NCBI RefSeq assembly: GCF_022570735.2
Contig: NZ_JANCNS010000003.1
Span: forward strand, 682,001-746,000
Direction: 5' to 3'
Source of the DNA: Christiangramia oceanisediminis
GTDB lineage: Bacteria > Bacteroidota > Bacteroidia > Flavobacteriales > Flavobacteriaceae
DNA: 64,000 bases
Positions 1 through 8,279 of this stretch are shown in pieces. The number at the start of each line of letters is the position of its first letter. Position 1 is the stretch's first letter. A program made the position numbers and the translations under genes. A model generated the notes under the pieces. The model saw only the letters and a list, made by a program, of their open reading frames with translations. It searched no databases and was not told the DNA's origin.

Positions 1-388
1 GGATGTCTACCATGAAGACTATAAAGAGCTTTTTGAAAGCTACGGGCTTATCAATGTATTTTTGATCACCCCTCAAACGCCAGATGAGCGTATTCGCTAT
101 ATCGATTCGGTTTCAGATGGGTTTATCTATATGGTGAGCAGCGCGAGCGTGACCGGTTCAACCAGCGGGTTTGGCGAGGAAACGCGCAATTATTTCAAAA
201 GGATAGATGGGTTGAAATTAAAGAATCCCCAGATCGTTGGTTTCGGGATCAAAGACCAGGAAACCTTTGACCAGGCAACCGAATATGCAAAAGGAGCCAT
301 TATTGGAAGCGCCTTTATCAAACATTTAGAGAAGCATGGAGTGGAAAAAACTTCAGATTTTGTGGAAAATGTTAAAGCTTTAACCTAA
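1..388 (+). CDS. trpA: tryptophan synthase alpha chain, 3' part
   Basis: C-terminal part of the alpha subunit, which cleaves indole-3-glycerol phosphate to indole and glyceraldehyde 3-phosphate in the last step of tryptophan synthesis. The reading frame is open from base 2, and the gene starts outside the window. The stretch YMVSSASVTG, followed by a glycine-rich phosphate-binding segment and GFGIKDQE, is typical of TrpA. The end is intact (TAA at 386-388). The rest of a trp operon presumably lies to the left. Very sure of family. Confidence 0.95.
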   Translation, partial: DVYHEDYKELFESYGLINVFLITPQTPDERIRYIDSVSDGFIYMVSSASVTGSTSGFGEETRNYFKRIDGLKLKNPQIVGFGIKDQETFDQATEYAKGAIIGSAFIKHLEKHGVEKTSDFVENVKALT

Positions 389-461
389 TTGTAACAGGAC
401 CTTCACAGCTTTTTTAGGCGATACTCGTTATCTTAGAGATGAACCTTAAAAAACAAAAGTT

Positions 462-617
462 ATGGGAGGACCAATTGAAGATAAGCACAAAGGAAAGAAA
501 GACAGAAGAAAAAATCAGGAAGATCCGTTAACAGGTGGACTTGGAGATCGTGATAAAAACACCAATAAGGTGGATTACGACGAAGAAACCATTAGAGATC
601 AAAAAAACAAAAAATAG
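462..617 (+). CDS. small charged hypothetical protein (51 aa)
   Basis: A 51-residue, very hydrophilic ORF that starts MGGPIEDKHKGKKDRR and ends in a Lys/Asn-rich tail. It has no signal peptide, membrane segment or cysteine. It sits 3 bases upstream of the bTHX start, so the two are probably co-transcribed. The shared MG-start and the basic composition suggest a ribosome- or nucleic-acid-associated mini-protein, but that is inference. I do not recognise the family. Coding is plausible because of the tight spacing and the consistent frame. Confidence 0.55.
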   Translation: MGGPIEDKHKGKKDRRKNQEDPLTGGLGDRDKNTNKVDYDEETIRDQKNKK

Positions 618-620
618 CAT

Positions 621-755
621 ATGGGAAAAGGCGATAAAAAGACCAAGCGAGGAAAGATCGCTATTGGAACTTACGGTAAGTTGAGGCCTAAACGTAAAAA
701 GTTCAGGGTGAAACCTACCACACTAGCCGACCAGGAAAAAAAAGAATTGCAATGA
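621..755 (+). CDS. 30S ribosomal protein bTHX
   Basis: A 44-residue basic protein starting [20 protein letters not shown]. This closely matches the N-terminus of Thermus ribosomal protein Thx (bTHX), a short peptide bound in the head of the 30S subunit. The diagnostic parts are the GKGD start, the KRGKI-x-x-GTYGK core and the RPKRKK cluster. The C-terminus is longer than in Thermus and acidic/polar. It follows the 51-aa ORF by 3 bases and converges with the UDG-like gene, stopping 4 bases from its end. It is too short for ordinary gene finders. Confidence 0.85.
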   Translation: MGKGDKKTKRGKIAIGTYGKLRPKRKKFRVKPTTLADQEKKELQ

Positions 756-759
756 TTCA

Positions 760-1425
760 CTAGAAAAATTCCTTATACTGAAGAACCCTGAAATCAAGCG
801 TATTGAATTCAGGGTTTTTCTTTTTCAATTCTTTATATAATTGCGAACTCCCTATTGAAATATTCGCTGCACCGGAAGGCGCCACCAAAGATACCGTTTT
901 AATTGCCCTACCATCCAGGATGAACTGATGTATCCTGGGAGATGTTTTGGATATGAGCTTCATCCTAATTTCCTCCTCATGTTCCTTAAGATATCTTCTA
1001 AAAAAGTATTCCGGGCCATTTTTTGAATTTCCGCCAGTAAACAGCAGGGTATCCACTTTTGGATTTTTGCGGAGGATAGCTATCATATCCCTTAACTCTA
1101 CCTTTTGCATTCCAAGATCTGAAGCATCCACCTTTTCCCTGCGACTGCTCTCTACGACATCGCAAATTCCGAGTCCGCGCGATCTAAGGAATTCCTTGCG
1201 CTGCTCCACCGCCTCCTGCGTATTCTCGAATTTGAGATCGAGATCGAAAATCCGGTCAAGCACTTTCCAAAGCAGTCCGTCACCACTGCCATAACAAAAA
1301 TCCACATCGTCTTCCCGCAGTTTTCGTTTTGTGAAACGCGGCGGCGGAAGTGTGCCCACGATCAATTTCGTGGCATTCTCCGGGATAAAGGGTGGAAATG
1401 GATGTTTGTGGTGGAAAAGTTCCAA
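760..1425 (-). CDS. uracil-DNA glycosylase-superfamily protein
   Basis: About 221 residues of the UDG-like fold family. Family hallmarks are HPFPPFIPENATKLIVGTLPPP near the start (phosphate/uracil-pocket strand), an FCYGSGDGLLW segment, GICDVVE and a TGGNS motif. Activity on uracil is not assured, since this branch is often annotated only as UDG family. I chose the TTG at 1423-1425, because extending to the ATG at 1497 would add 24 residues translated from a dispersed repeat (1448-1495). Relatives start a few residues before HKHPF. The gene converges with bTHX. Confidence 0.7.
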   Translation of the reverse strand: MELFHHKHPFPPFIPENATKLIVGTLPPPRFTKRKLREDDVDFCYGSGDGLLWKVLDRIFDLDLKFENTQEAVEQRKEFLRSRGLGICDVVESSRREKVDASDLGMQKVELRDMIAILRKNPKVDTLLFTGGNSKNGPEYFFRRYLKEHEEEIRMKLISKTSPRIHQFILDGRAIKTVSLVAPSGAANISIGSSQLYKELKKKNPEFNTLDFRVLQYKEFF

Positions 1426-1447
1426 GTTTTTAATTTTAGTTGTTTGA

Positions 1448-1495
1448 CCTCTCGACGGAGCCTGTGCTGAGCCTGGGCAAAGTTTTCGAGAAGAC
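1448..1495. repeat. dispersed palindromic repeat, copy A
   Basis: The stretch contains cctctcgacggagcctgtgc followed by tgagcctgggcaaag and ttttcgagaagaca. It shares GGAGCCTGTGCTGAGC-type sequence with copy C and the cctctcga start with copy B. Unlike coding DNA, it is palindromic at its ends (ctcga/tcgag). It overlaps the upstream-extended ATG frame of the UDG-like gene. Confidence 0.6.
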
Positions 1496-1538
1496 AAATT
1501 CAGTTAAATACAAATCTCTACAACTTCTATTTTTATAA

Positions 1539-1563
1539 CCTCTCGACTCCGCTCGAGGTGACA
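1539..1563. repeat. dispersed palindromic repeat, copy B (short form)
   Basis: A short unit in which cctctcga and tcgaggtgaca flank ctccgc, giving an imperfect inverted repeat. It looks like the ends of copy C with the middle missing. It lies in the non-coding gap between the UDG-like gene and yaaA. Confidence 0.6.
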
Positions 1564-1601
1564 ATCAGTAGCCTTCTTATCCTTTTTTTAAGTTCTTTCA
1601 A

Positions 1602-1650
1602 CCTCTCAACAGAGCCTGTGCTGAGCGAAGGCGAAGTGCTCGAGGTGACA
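1602..1650. repeat. dispersed palindromic repeat, copy C
   Basis: It begins cctctcaacagagcctgtgc, continues tgagcgaaggcgaag and ends tgctcgaggtgaca. It shares its middle with copy A and its right end with copy B. Similar REP-like units are common between genes in flavobacterial genomes. It ends about 27 bases before the yaaA stop codon. Confidence 0.6.
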
Positions 1651-1676
1651 TTTCCAGCTTAAAGCTTAAAGCTTTG

Positions 1677-2438
1677 TTACCTAATAAACGTAGGCTCATT
1701 CTCTTTTTCGGTATGTTCTTCGCTATAGCGATAACCCTCAAAATCGAAGCCCTTTACATCATCAAGGGTCTTGCAATCATTGTCGATGATATAACGAACC
1801 ATAGAACCACGGGCCTTCTTGGCAAAGAAACTGATGATCTTAAGCTTACCATTCTTGAAATCCTTAAAAACCGGGGAAATTACCGGCACTTTTAATTTCT
1901 TCTCATCAACAGCTTTAAAATATTCGTTGCTGGCAAGGTTTAGGAACAACTCATCCTCTTCCAGTTCATTATTAAGATAATCGGTCACCTTCTTTTGCCA
2001 GACTGCATACAGATCTTTTTTGCGCTCTATTCCAATCGAAGTTCCCATTTCCAGGCGATAAGGCTGGATCAGGTCAAGGGGTCGCAATATACCATACATT
2101 CCGGATAAAATTCGAAGGGTATCCTGAACCCGGTCTAATTTATCGGTTGGAATTGTATAGGCATCAAGACCGGTATACACATCGCCGTTAAACGCATACA
2201 TAGCCGGGCGGGAATTTTTCTTATCGTGATCTTCTTCAAATTCCTGGTAACGGGTATAATTAAGATCGGCCAGCTTATCGCTGATGCTCATCAATTCTGA
2301 AAGTTCCTTTTTGGTTTGCCTGGATAATTTGCGATTTAGTTTGGCGGCAGTTTCCAGGAACTCGGGCTGTGTGCCTCTGGTGGTAGGTAATTTTGATTCA
2401 TAGTCCAGCGTTTTCGCCGGTGAAACAACAATTTTCAT
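1677..2438 (-). CDS. yaaA: peroxide stress protein YaaA (UPF0246)
   Basis: A 253-residue member of the YaaA/DUF328 family. In E. coli this protein lowers free intracellular iron during peroxide stress and so limits DNA and protein oxidation. The N-terminus [15 protein letters not shown] is the family signature. Further family segments are [11 protein letters not shown]-like ([13 protein letters not shown]), [17 protein letters not shown] and [10 protein letters not shown]. Length is as expected for the family. A perfect -7 element lies at 2461-2468. It is a monocistronic gene in the gap between the repeats and rluD. Confidence 0.93.
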   Translation of the reverse strand: MKIVVSPAKTLDYESKLPTTRGTQPEFLETAAKLNRKLSRQTKKELSELMSISDKLADLNYTRYQEFEEDHDKKNSRPAMYAFNGDVYTGLDAYTIPTDKLDRVQDTLRILSGMYGILRPLDLIQPYRLEMGTSIGIERKKDLYAVWQKKVTDYLNNELEEDELFLNLASNEYFKAVDEKKLKVPVISPVFKDFKNGKLKIISFFAKKARGSMVRYIIDNDCKTLDDVKGFDFEGYRYSEEHTEKENEPTFIR

Positions 2439-2460
2439 GTCTGTTGGGTTAATTTTCTTT

Positions 2461-2468
2461 CAAAGATA
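2461..2468 (-). promoter_or_regulatory. -7 element for yaaA
   Basis: The minus strand reads TATCTTTG, an exact TAnnTTTG match, 22 bases upstream of the yaaA ATG. No clear -33 TTTG at 17-20 bases was seen. Confidence 0.5.
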
Positions 2469-2601
2469 ACCTATCAGCTTAAAAATGGAAAAATCCCTGA
2501 AACTTGTTTCTTATCTGTCTATAGAGCTGTTTTATGCCGCGATCAAACCAAATTTGTCTTCAGGAAAATGCGTGAGGGATTGAGGCATTGTTGGAGCTCA
2601 T

Positions 2602-2660
2602 CCCCGACTAAGGTCGGGGTTAGCGACTGCCGAAAGCCCGACCCAAAATCTCATTTTGGG
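2602..2660. repeat. pair of hairpins between yaaA and rluD
   Basis: Two adjacent palindromes are present. In the first, ccccgac pairs with gtcgggg around a 4-base loop (2602-2619). In the second, cccaaaat pairs with attttggg around a 3-base loop (2642-2660). Neither has a strong T-tract, so a dispersed REP-like unit is as likely as a terminator of rluD, whose stop codon is at 2668. Confidence 0.5.
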
Positions 2661-2667
2661 GCACGCC

Positions 2668-3729
2668 CTAATCCAAAAATTCCTTTTGATTCTTTGCGTA
2701 ACCGCGCCATTTTTCGATACAGTCCTGCATATCCTGTGGTATTTCTGAATCGAAACTGAGCCATTTCCCGGTATCGGGATGCTCAAAGCCCAGGGTTTTC
2801 GCATGAAGGGCCTGCCTTGGTAAGATCTTAAAGCAATTATCAACGAACTGCTTATACTTGGTAAATGTGGTTCCCTTTAGGATCCTGTCACCTCCATAAC
2901 GGGCGTCGTTAAAAAGCGTATGCCCAATGTGCTTGAGGTGAACCCTGATCTGGTGAGTCCTGCCGGTTTCCAGTTTACAGGCCACCAGGGTCACATACCC
3001 AAAACGCTCGAGCACCTTGAAATGCGTAACAGCTGGTTTTCCGTTTTCGGCATCATCACCTTCATAAACTATGTTTTGAAGACGGTTCTTTGGGTTCCTG
3101 CCAATATTGCCTTCGATCACTCCTTCATCTTCCTCGATATTTCCCCAAACCAGTGCCACATATTCGCGTTCGCTGGACTTATCGAAAAACTGCTTGGAAA
3201 GATGAGCCATCGCCTGTTCGGTCTTGGCGATCACCAGGAGTCCGCTGGTATCTTTATCTATCCGGTGAACAAGACCGGGCCGGTCGCTGCTATTATTTGG
3301 CAGGTTATCAAAATGATGCACCAGCGCATTGATAAGTGTCCCGCTGTAATTCCCATGACCGGGATGAACAACCATTCCCGCTTTTTTATTTACTACCAGT
3401 AAGGCTTCGTCTTCGTATACGATATCCAGTGGAATATCTTCCGGAACCAGCAGGTATTCATAAGGTGGATGCTCAAACATTACCTGGACCACATCTCCAG
3501 CTTTTACCTTGTAATTCTGTTTAACGGTCTCGTTATTAACGTAGATATTGCCGCTTTTCGCAGCCTTTTGAATCTTGTTTCGGGTAGCATTTTCGATGAA
3601 GTTCATCAGGTATTTGTCAACCCTTAGTGGCTTCTGCCCTACCTCGGCGATAAATTTATGATGTTCGTAAAGACTTTCATCTTCATCCTGCTCATCGATT
3701 TCTTCCCTCTGGTCTTTATTAGAACTCAT
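2668..3729 (-). CDS. rluD: RluA/RluD-family 23S rRNA pseudouridine synthase
   Basis: A 353-residue cytosolic enzyme that converts uridines of rRNA to pseudouridine. After an acidic N-terminal tail (residues 1-25) come an S4 RNA-binding domain (about 33-85) and the catalytic domain with HRIDKDTSGLLV. The catalytic aspartate is Asp158. RTHQIRVHL and FEHP-type motifs follow. The start overlaps the end of the PASTA gene by 11 bases, so the two are translationally coupled. RluD (23S helix 69) is the usual name for this class, but the exact target site cannot be read from sequence. Confidence 0.9.
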   Translation of the reverse strand: MSSNKDQREEIDEQDEDESLYEHHKFIAEVGQKPLRVDKYLMNFIENATRNKIQKAAKSGNIYVNNETVKQNYKVKAGDVVQVMFEHPPYEYLLVPEDIPLDIVYEDEALLVVNKKAGMVVHPGHGNYSGTLINALVHHFDNLPNNSSDRPGLVHRIDKDTSGLLVIAKTEQAMAHLSKQFFDKSSEREYVALVWGNIEEDEGVIEGNIGRNPKNRLQNIVYEGDDAENGKPAVTHFKVLERFGYVTLVACKLETGRTHQIRVHLKHIGHTLFNDARYGGDRILKGTTFTKYKQFVDNCFKILPRQALHAKTLGFEHPDTGKWLSFDSEIPQDMQDCIEKWRGYAKNQKEFLD

Positions 3730-4333
3730 CTACCTCGTTTTCATTTTCTACCTCAACACTATCTTCCTGTTTATTGTACCTCTCGCTGCTGTCACCTAGA
3801 ACCAGATCAATAACCGATGTTTTCATCAATTCTGAACCTGGTTTTACCAGTTCACCTTTGTGTCTCAGTTCCAAAACAGCATCATCTGCGATATCGGGTT
3901 TATAGGTGATCTCACCAATTTCGAATCCAAGAGAACGCAAAGTTGGCTCTACCTGCCTCCTGGTTTTTCGAATAAGGTTATCCGGGATCTGAATTTTTCG
4001 ATAACCAGATGGATTAAGGGTCAAATAGATCTTCCGGTCTTCCTTGACAAATTTTCCCGGCGCCGGCACCTGGTCTATTACCGAATATCTTGGGAAATCG
4101 GGATTAAAATTAGCCGAATCAAGGATCTCGTAATTCAGGTCCAGTTCATCCAGCCTGTCCTCAACAAGATCAAGATTCATCTTAGCAAGGTCTGGCACCT
4201 CGATGCGCTGATCCTGATTGGTGGAATAATCCAGCCATTGTAAGGCAAGGAAAGTGAGTATGATCAATACAATACCAGCGATCAACAGCTGAACTAAAAA
4301 GGTCTTACTAAAGACAAATCGAAAAAATCCCAT
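3719..4333 (-). CDS. PASTA-domain membrane protein
   Basis: A 204-residue protein with a short cytoplasmic N-terminus, one membrane segment (about residues 10-32) and two or more PASTA repeats (roughly 44-110 and 113-180). Its C-terminal tail is acidic. PASTA domains usually bind peptidoglycan or muropeptides and sit on Ser/Thr kinases or class B PBPs; here there is no kinase or transpeptidase domain. The neighbours (Ddl divergent, RluD coupled) fit a cell-wall setting. A -7 element lies at 4351-4358. A role in envelope sensing or scaffolding is inference. Confidence 0.88.
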   Translation of the reverse strand: MGFFRFVFSKTFLVQLLIAGIVLIILTFLALQWLDYSTNQDQRIEVPDLAKMNLDLVEDRLDELDLNYEILDSANFNPDFPRYSVIDQVPAPGKFVKEDRKIYLTLNPSGYRKIQIPDNLIRKTRRQVEPTLRSLGFEIGEITYKPDIADDAVLELRHKGELVKPGSELMKTSVIDLVLGDSSERYNKQEDSVEVENENEVDEF

Positions 4334-4350
4334 AGTTTCATGATAATGGG

Positions 4351-4358
4351 CAAAGATA
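4351..4358 (-). promoter_or_regulatory. -7 element for the PASTA-rluD operon
   Basis: The minus strand reads TATCTTTG, an exact TAnnTTTG match, 17 bases upstream of the PASTA gene start. This predicts a very short leader. Confidence 0.5.
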
Positions 4359-4435
4359 TAAAACCCTTCGGTTTTGGTATCAGCCCTTTTTAATGATATT
4401 TTTTTTAACGACTTTTACGCCTTTATATTGAACCC

Positions 4436-5416
4436 ATGAAGAAAAAGATTGCCATCGCGATGGGTGGATATTCCAGTGAATATCGCATTTCCATCAATAG
4501 CGGAAATATCGTCTATAAAAACCTGGACCGGGAACTTTATGAACCATACCGGGTTCATATTTTACAAAAAGAGTGGTTCGTCGTGGCAGAGGATGACACC
4601 CCCTACCCGATCAATAAAAGCGATTTTACCGTCACTATAGATGACAGGCTTGTACGGTTCGATTGTGTATTCAACACCATCCATGGTACTCCGGGCGAGA
4701 ATGGACTGCTGCAGGCTTACCTGGAACTGCTGAACATCCCCCAGACCAGTTGCGGATATTACCAGGCAGCTTTAACTTTCAATAAAAGAGATCTAATTAG
4801 TGTACTGCAGCCTTATGGCATCAAAACGGCCAAAAACTATTTTCTGAACAAAGGCGAGGAAATAGACCTGAAGGCTATTACTGATAAAGTTGGACTTCCC
4901 TGTTTTGTAAAAGCCAATCGTGCCGGAAGCAGTTTTGGGGTGACCAAGGCCAAAACAGAGGATGATATAGTACCAGCCATCAAGAATGCCCTGGGAGAGG
5001 ACAGTGAAATCATTATTGAATCTTTTCTTGATGGGACCGAGGTATCGGTTGGAGTCATTGGATATCAAGACGACATCCTGGCGCTTCCGGTAACCGAAAT
5101 TGTTTCGGAAAACGAGTTCTTTGATTATGAAGCAAAATACTTGGGTAAATCACAGGAGATCACCCCGGCCAGAATATCAGAAGAAGACACTAAAAAGGTC
5201 CAGGATATTGCAAAAATGATCTATAGAAAACTGAAGATGAAGGGTTACACCCGTTCTGAATTCATTTTTCATAATGGAGAACCTCATTTTATAGAAATGA
5301 ACACCACACCCGGATTGAGCCAGGCGAGCATCCTGCCACAGCAGGCCGAAAAAGCCGGCATAAGCCTGCAAGAGCTATTTGGAAGCGCAATCGAGGCCGC
5401 TCTTAAGTCGAAATAA
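4436..5416 (+). CDS. ddl: D-alanine--D-alanine ligase
   Basis: A 326-residue ATP-grasp enzyme that makes the D-Ala-D-Ala dipeptide for peptidoglycan. The N-terminus has the MGGYSSEYRISINSG signature loop. HGTPGENGLLQ follows, then the ATP-grasp segment FVKANRAGSSFGV. The C-terminal part has the metal- and substrate-binding residues FIEMNTTPGLS. It is divergent from the PASTA gene with about 100 bases between, and coaD follows 36 bases downstream in the same direction, probably as one operon. Length and motifs are normal. Confidence 0.95.
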   Translation: MKKKIAIAMGGYSSEYRISINSGNIVYKNLDRELYEPYRVHILQKEWFVVAEDDTPYPINKSDFTVTIDDRLVRFDCVFNTIHGTPGENGLLQAYLELLNIPQTSCGYYQAALTFNKRDLISVLQPYGIKTAKNYFLNKGEEIDLKAITDKVGLPCFVKANRAGSSFGVTKAKTEDDIVPAIKNALGEDSEIIIESFLDGTEVSVGVIGYQDDILALPVTEIVSENEFFDYEAKYLGKSQEITPARISEEDTKKVQDIAKMIYRKLKMKGYTRSEFIFHNGEPHFIEMNTTPGLSQASILPQQAEKAGISLQELFGSAIEAALKSK

Positions 5417-5452
5417 ATAAGTACCTTTTTGAGCTAATTGAATCCAGACAGC

Positions 5453-5908
5453 ATGAAAAAAGCCGTTTTTCCGGGATCTTTCGATCCGCTTACCCTAGGA
5501 CATACCGATATTATTGACAGGGCGCTGCCACTTTTTGATGAGATCATCCTGGCCATTGGCACCAATTCCAGCAAAAAATATATGTTCAGCCTGGAAGAAA
5601 GACTTCATTTTCTTAAAAAAACCTATGAAAACGAGCCGAAGATAAAGGTAGAAACCTATAAGGGTCTAACCGTTGATTTTTGCAAATCCAGGAACGCGCG
5701 GTTTATACTTCGTGGTCTCCGAAACGGACAGGATCTGGAATTTGAAAAAGCCATTGGGCAAACCAATTTTAAAATGTCTGGCATTGACAGCATTTTCTTT
5801 ATTTCAAGTTCAGGAATGGCCCACATTTCTTCTACCGTTGTTCGCGACGTGATACATCATGGAGGAAATTACGAGTTCATGGTGCCCGATGTGGTAAGGA
5901 AAAAGTAA
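5453..5908 (+). CDS. coaD: phosphopantetheine adenylyltransferase
   Basis: A 151-residue enzyme that transfers AMP from ATP to 4'-phosphopantetheine in coenzyme A synthesis. It has the nucleotidyltransferase motif GSFDPLTLGHTD at the start, RGLRNGQDLEFE in the middle and the ISSSGMAHISSTVVRD region near the end. The ATG at 5453 is preferred over an in-frame TTG 15 bases upstream, because MKKAVFPGSFDP is where the family begins. It follows ddl. Confidence 0.95.
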   Translation: MKKAVFPGSFDPLTLGHTDIIDRALPLFDEIILAIGTNSSKKYMFSLEERLHFLKKTYENEPKIKVETYKGLTVDFCKSRNARFILRGLRNGQDLEFEKAIGQTNFKMSGIDSIFFISSSGMAHISSTVVRDVIHHGGNYEFMVPDVVRKK

Positions 5909-5947
5909 TTCCCTGTAGCTAACCAAAAATTGAAAGTATACAAAAGA

Positions 5948-5980
5948 TCCTGAAACTCCCGATGCTTCGGGACAGGATGA
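5948..5980. repeat. nested palindrome between coaD and the TonB receptor gene
   Basis: The outer arms tcctg and cagga enclose the inner hairpin cccga-tgct-tcggg (5958-5971). It sits between two convergent genes and has no T-tract. It resembles the short nested REP-like units scattered through flavobacterial genomes, but could also help end transcription. Confidence 0.5.
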
Positions 5981-5986
5981 CCGTCT

Positions 5987-8275
5987 TTAGAAGTCATACC
6001 TTAAACTTACTCCACCATAATAATTTCGGGGTTCCCCGGGATAATAATATCGCGGATCTGAACCTCCAAAACCAACTGCATTCGTGACTACACTGGCAGC
6101 ATAATTTTCATCCAGGATATTATTGATTCCAAAATTCAGATTAAGTGCAAGGCCTGATAGAACCTCTTTTTCGTATCCAAGCCGCAGGTTCAAAAGCTGG
6201 TAGGCATCGGTATACCTGGAATTGGCATCGTTAAGTGGCATTTCACCAAAGGCCTGGTAATTCAGGTTTAAATTTGCATTTCTAAAGCCTAATTCCAGCC
6301 CGGGAGTGATCATATAATCGGGAACACCTGGCAGTTCATTCCCTGAGTAATTCTCACCCAGATCAACAAAGCGGTCGAAAGTAAAAAAGTTGAAATTTGA
6401 ATTAAGAAAAAGATCGAGTTGCCAGCCTCCTGTAAAATAACTGGTATAGGTCGAAGTGAATTCGATCCCGTTATGATCGGCTTTTCCGGCATTGACACCC
6501 ACATACTGGTCCTGACCCACCCTTCTTGCCACCAGCAGGTTCCTTATCTGAATGGAATACAGGCTAAGCTCGGTGTAAAGGCGCCTTTCTAACCAGCTAC
6601 CTTTGAATCCAACTTCATAATTCAGCCCGGTTTCAGTTTTTAGATCGGTATTGATCAGCCCTTCAGGAGTGAGCGTTTCGGCAACGCTCGGGGTTGAAAA
6701 TCCATGACTTACGGAAGCGTAAAAAGTCTTTTCGGGAAAGGCGGTATAACTAATACCTAACCTAGGTGAAAGCACTGGATCGAAACTATAATCTCCGGAC
6801 TGGTCTATATCATCTTCCATAAAATTATCTTCCAGGTCATAAGAAGTTGAGTTAAAATTAAGTCCAGCCTCAATATGTAACTTTTCGGTTGGGTCCAGGT
6901 TTAATTGTGCAAAGAAGTTCAGGTAATTTCGGTTTTGCGAATTAGAGTTGATAAGATCCCCCTGTAAGCTTCGTCTTTCCTCTATCTCTTCATAGAGGTT
7001 TTCATAATTCCACACATCATAGAACTCCCAGATCAGTTCGGTTCCAAAACTTATTTCAGAAGGGATCGAAAGCAGCTTTAACTGGTGATTAAAACGGCTT
7101 CTCAATCCTACCGATTGTCGTTCCTCATCCAAAATATCAAAAGGCCGGGGTTCATAACCATCCCTGGAATTATAAAATATCGAACTCAGATTCTGCCAGT
7201 TTTCAGATAGATCCTGGTCGTAACTTAAGCCAAGAATGTTTCGACTATAGGATTCGTACCCGGCAGCCTGATTCCAGGAAAAGGCAGCTTTTTCAGGTTC
7301 ATTCAAAAAATCATCTTCATTCAGGGAACTGGGGATATAGGCTTTAAGGTTGATATGAGAATAAAACAAATTCCAGCGATTTCCTTTTTTATTCAGAAAA
7401 CCGGCCTGTGTGGTCATTCCTAACCGATCATAATTGCCGTTCTCACGATAGCCGTCACTTTCCAGTTTACTATAGCGAAAATTCAGGTCAAGGCTATCCT
7501 TTACGTAACTGATGCCTGCGGTATACTTCCTTGTATTGAAACTACCATAACTAAAACCACCTTCTACCGACCTTCTTTCAGTACGGAATTCCGGAGTATA
7601 CAAATTGATAGCTCCTCCCAGGCCAGCCCCGAAAACCGAGGAAACCGGGCCTTTAAAAATTTCGATACGGTCTATGGTTTCTGGATCAAAATCATCGATA
7701 GTTAGTTCGCCTTCAGCGGTGGTTATTGGAATTCCGTTGAAATAAGCTTTGATACGGTTGGTGCTATACTGAGACCTGGAGCCTATTCCGCGAATATTGA
7801 TCTTATTAGTATTAAGTGCTCCCTGGTTTACGTAGACGCCGGGCACATAATTGAAATTCTGAACCAGGTTAAAATTATCTTTCCGTTTGAGGTCTTCAGA
7901 AGAAATTATACCTACCGCGGCCGGTGTTTGTCTAACTTGCTGGCTGATATTCGAACTTCTTAGCAGGACTTCCGAAAGCATATCTACCTCCCTCACCAAA
8001 GTAATAGTAATACTATCATTTGGTTTCCGAAAGGTCCTTACCAGGTTTTGATAACCCAGGATTGAAAATTCGAGCTGGGCCGGAAATTCTATATTTTCAA
8101 TCTGAAATTCACCCTGGGATTCAGAAGTGGTTCCAGACCCGGTTTTAAGGTTAAGGATACTAACACCGGGAATGGCAGTTCCAGACTCCTCAACAATAAT
8201 TCCTTTAATTTCCTGGGATCTCCCCAGACTTACACAAAAAAGTAAGAACCAGAGACAACAAATTTTTTCCGTCAA
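5987..8275 (-). CDS. TonB-dependent outer-membrane receptor with CarboxypepD_reg domain
   Basis: A 762-residue outer-membrane receptor. It has a signal peptide (about 1-20) and a carboxypeptidase-regulatory-like beta domain (about 22-95). The plug starts near residue 105 (QTPAAVGIISSEDL, RGIGSRSQYS, FKGPVSSVFGAGLGGAINLYTP). A 22-strand-type barrel ends in an aromatic terminus (RYDF). Substrate is uncertain: the architecture fits FecA/iron-complex receptors, while the partner dehydrogenase hints at a sugar or quinone-cofactor link. The gene starts 4 bases after the dehydrogenase stop, so they form an operon. Confidence 0.9.
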   Translation of the reverse strand: MTEKICCLWFLLFCVSLGRSQEIKGIIVEESGTAIPGVSILNLKTGSGTTSESQGEFQIENIEFPAQLEFSILGYQNLVRTFRKPNDSITITLVREVDMLSEVLLRSSNISQQVRQTPAAVGIISSEDLKRKDNFNLVQNFNYVPGVYVNQGALNTNKINIRGIGSRSQYSTNRIKAYFNGIPITTAEGELTIDDFDPETIDRIEIFKGPVSSVFGAGLGGAINLYTPEFRTERRSVEGGFSYGSFNTRKYTAGISYVKDSLDLNFRYSKLESDGYRENGNYDRLGMTTQAGFLNKKGNRWNLFYSHINLKAYIPSSLNEDDFLNEPEKAAFSWNQAAGYESYSRNILGLSYDQDLSENWQNLSSIFYNSRDGYEPRPFDILDEERQSVGLRSRFNHQLKLLSIPSEISFGTELIWEFYDVWNYENLYEEIEERRSLQGDLINSNSQNRNYLNFFAQLNLDPTEKLHIEAGLNFNSTSYDLEDNFMEDDIDQSGDYSFDPVLSPRLGISYTAFPEKTFYASVSHGFSTPSVAETLTPEGLINTDLKTETGLNYEVGFKGSWLERRLYTELSLYSIQIRNLLVARRVGQDQYVGVNAGKADHNGIEFTSTYTSYFTGGWQLDLFLNSNFNFFTFDRFVDLGENYSGNELPGVPDYMITPGLELGFRNANLNLNYQAFGEMPLNDANSRYTDAYQLLNLRLGYEKEVLSGLALNLNFGINNILDENYAASVVTNAVGFGGSDPRYYYPGEPRNYYGGVSLRYDF

Positions 8276-8279
8276 AGCA

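Noticed and set aside
947-1294. ORF on the plus strand opposite the UDG-like gene
   Set aside because: Fully antisense to a recognised family and of skewed Ser/Arg composition; a shadow frame.
1426-1497. ATG-started N-terminal extension of the UDG-like protein
   Set aside because: The extra 24 residues are translated from a palindromic repeat and are not like the family.
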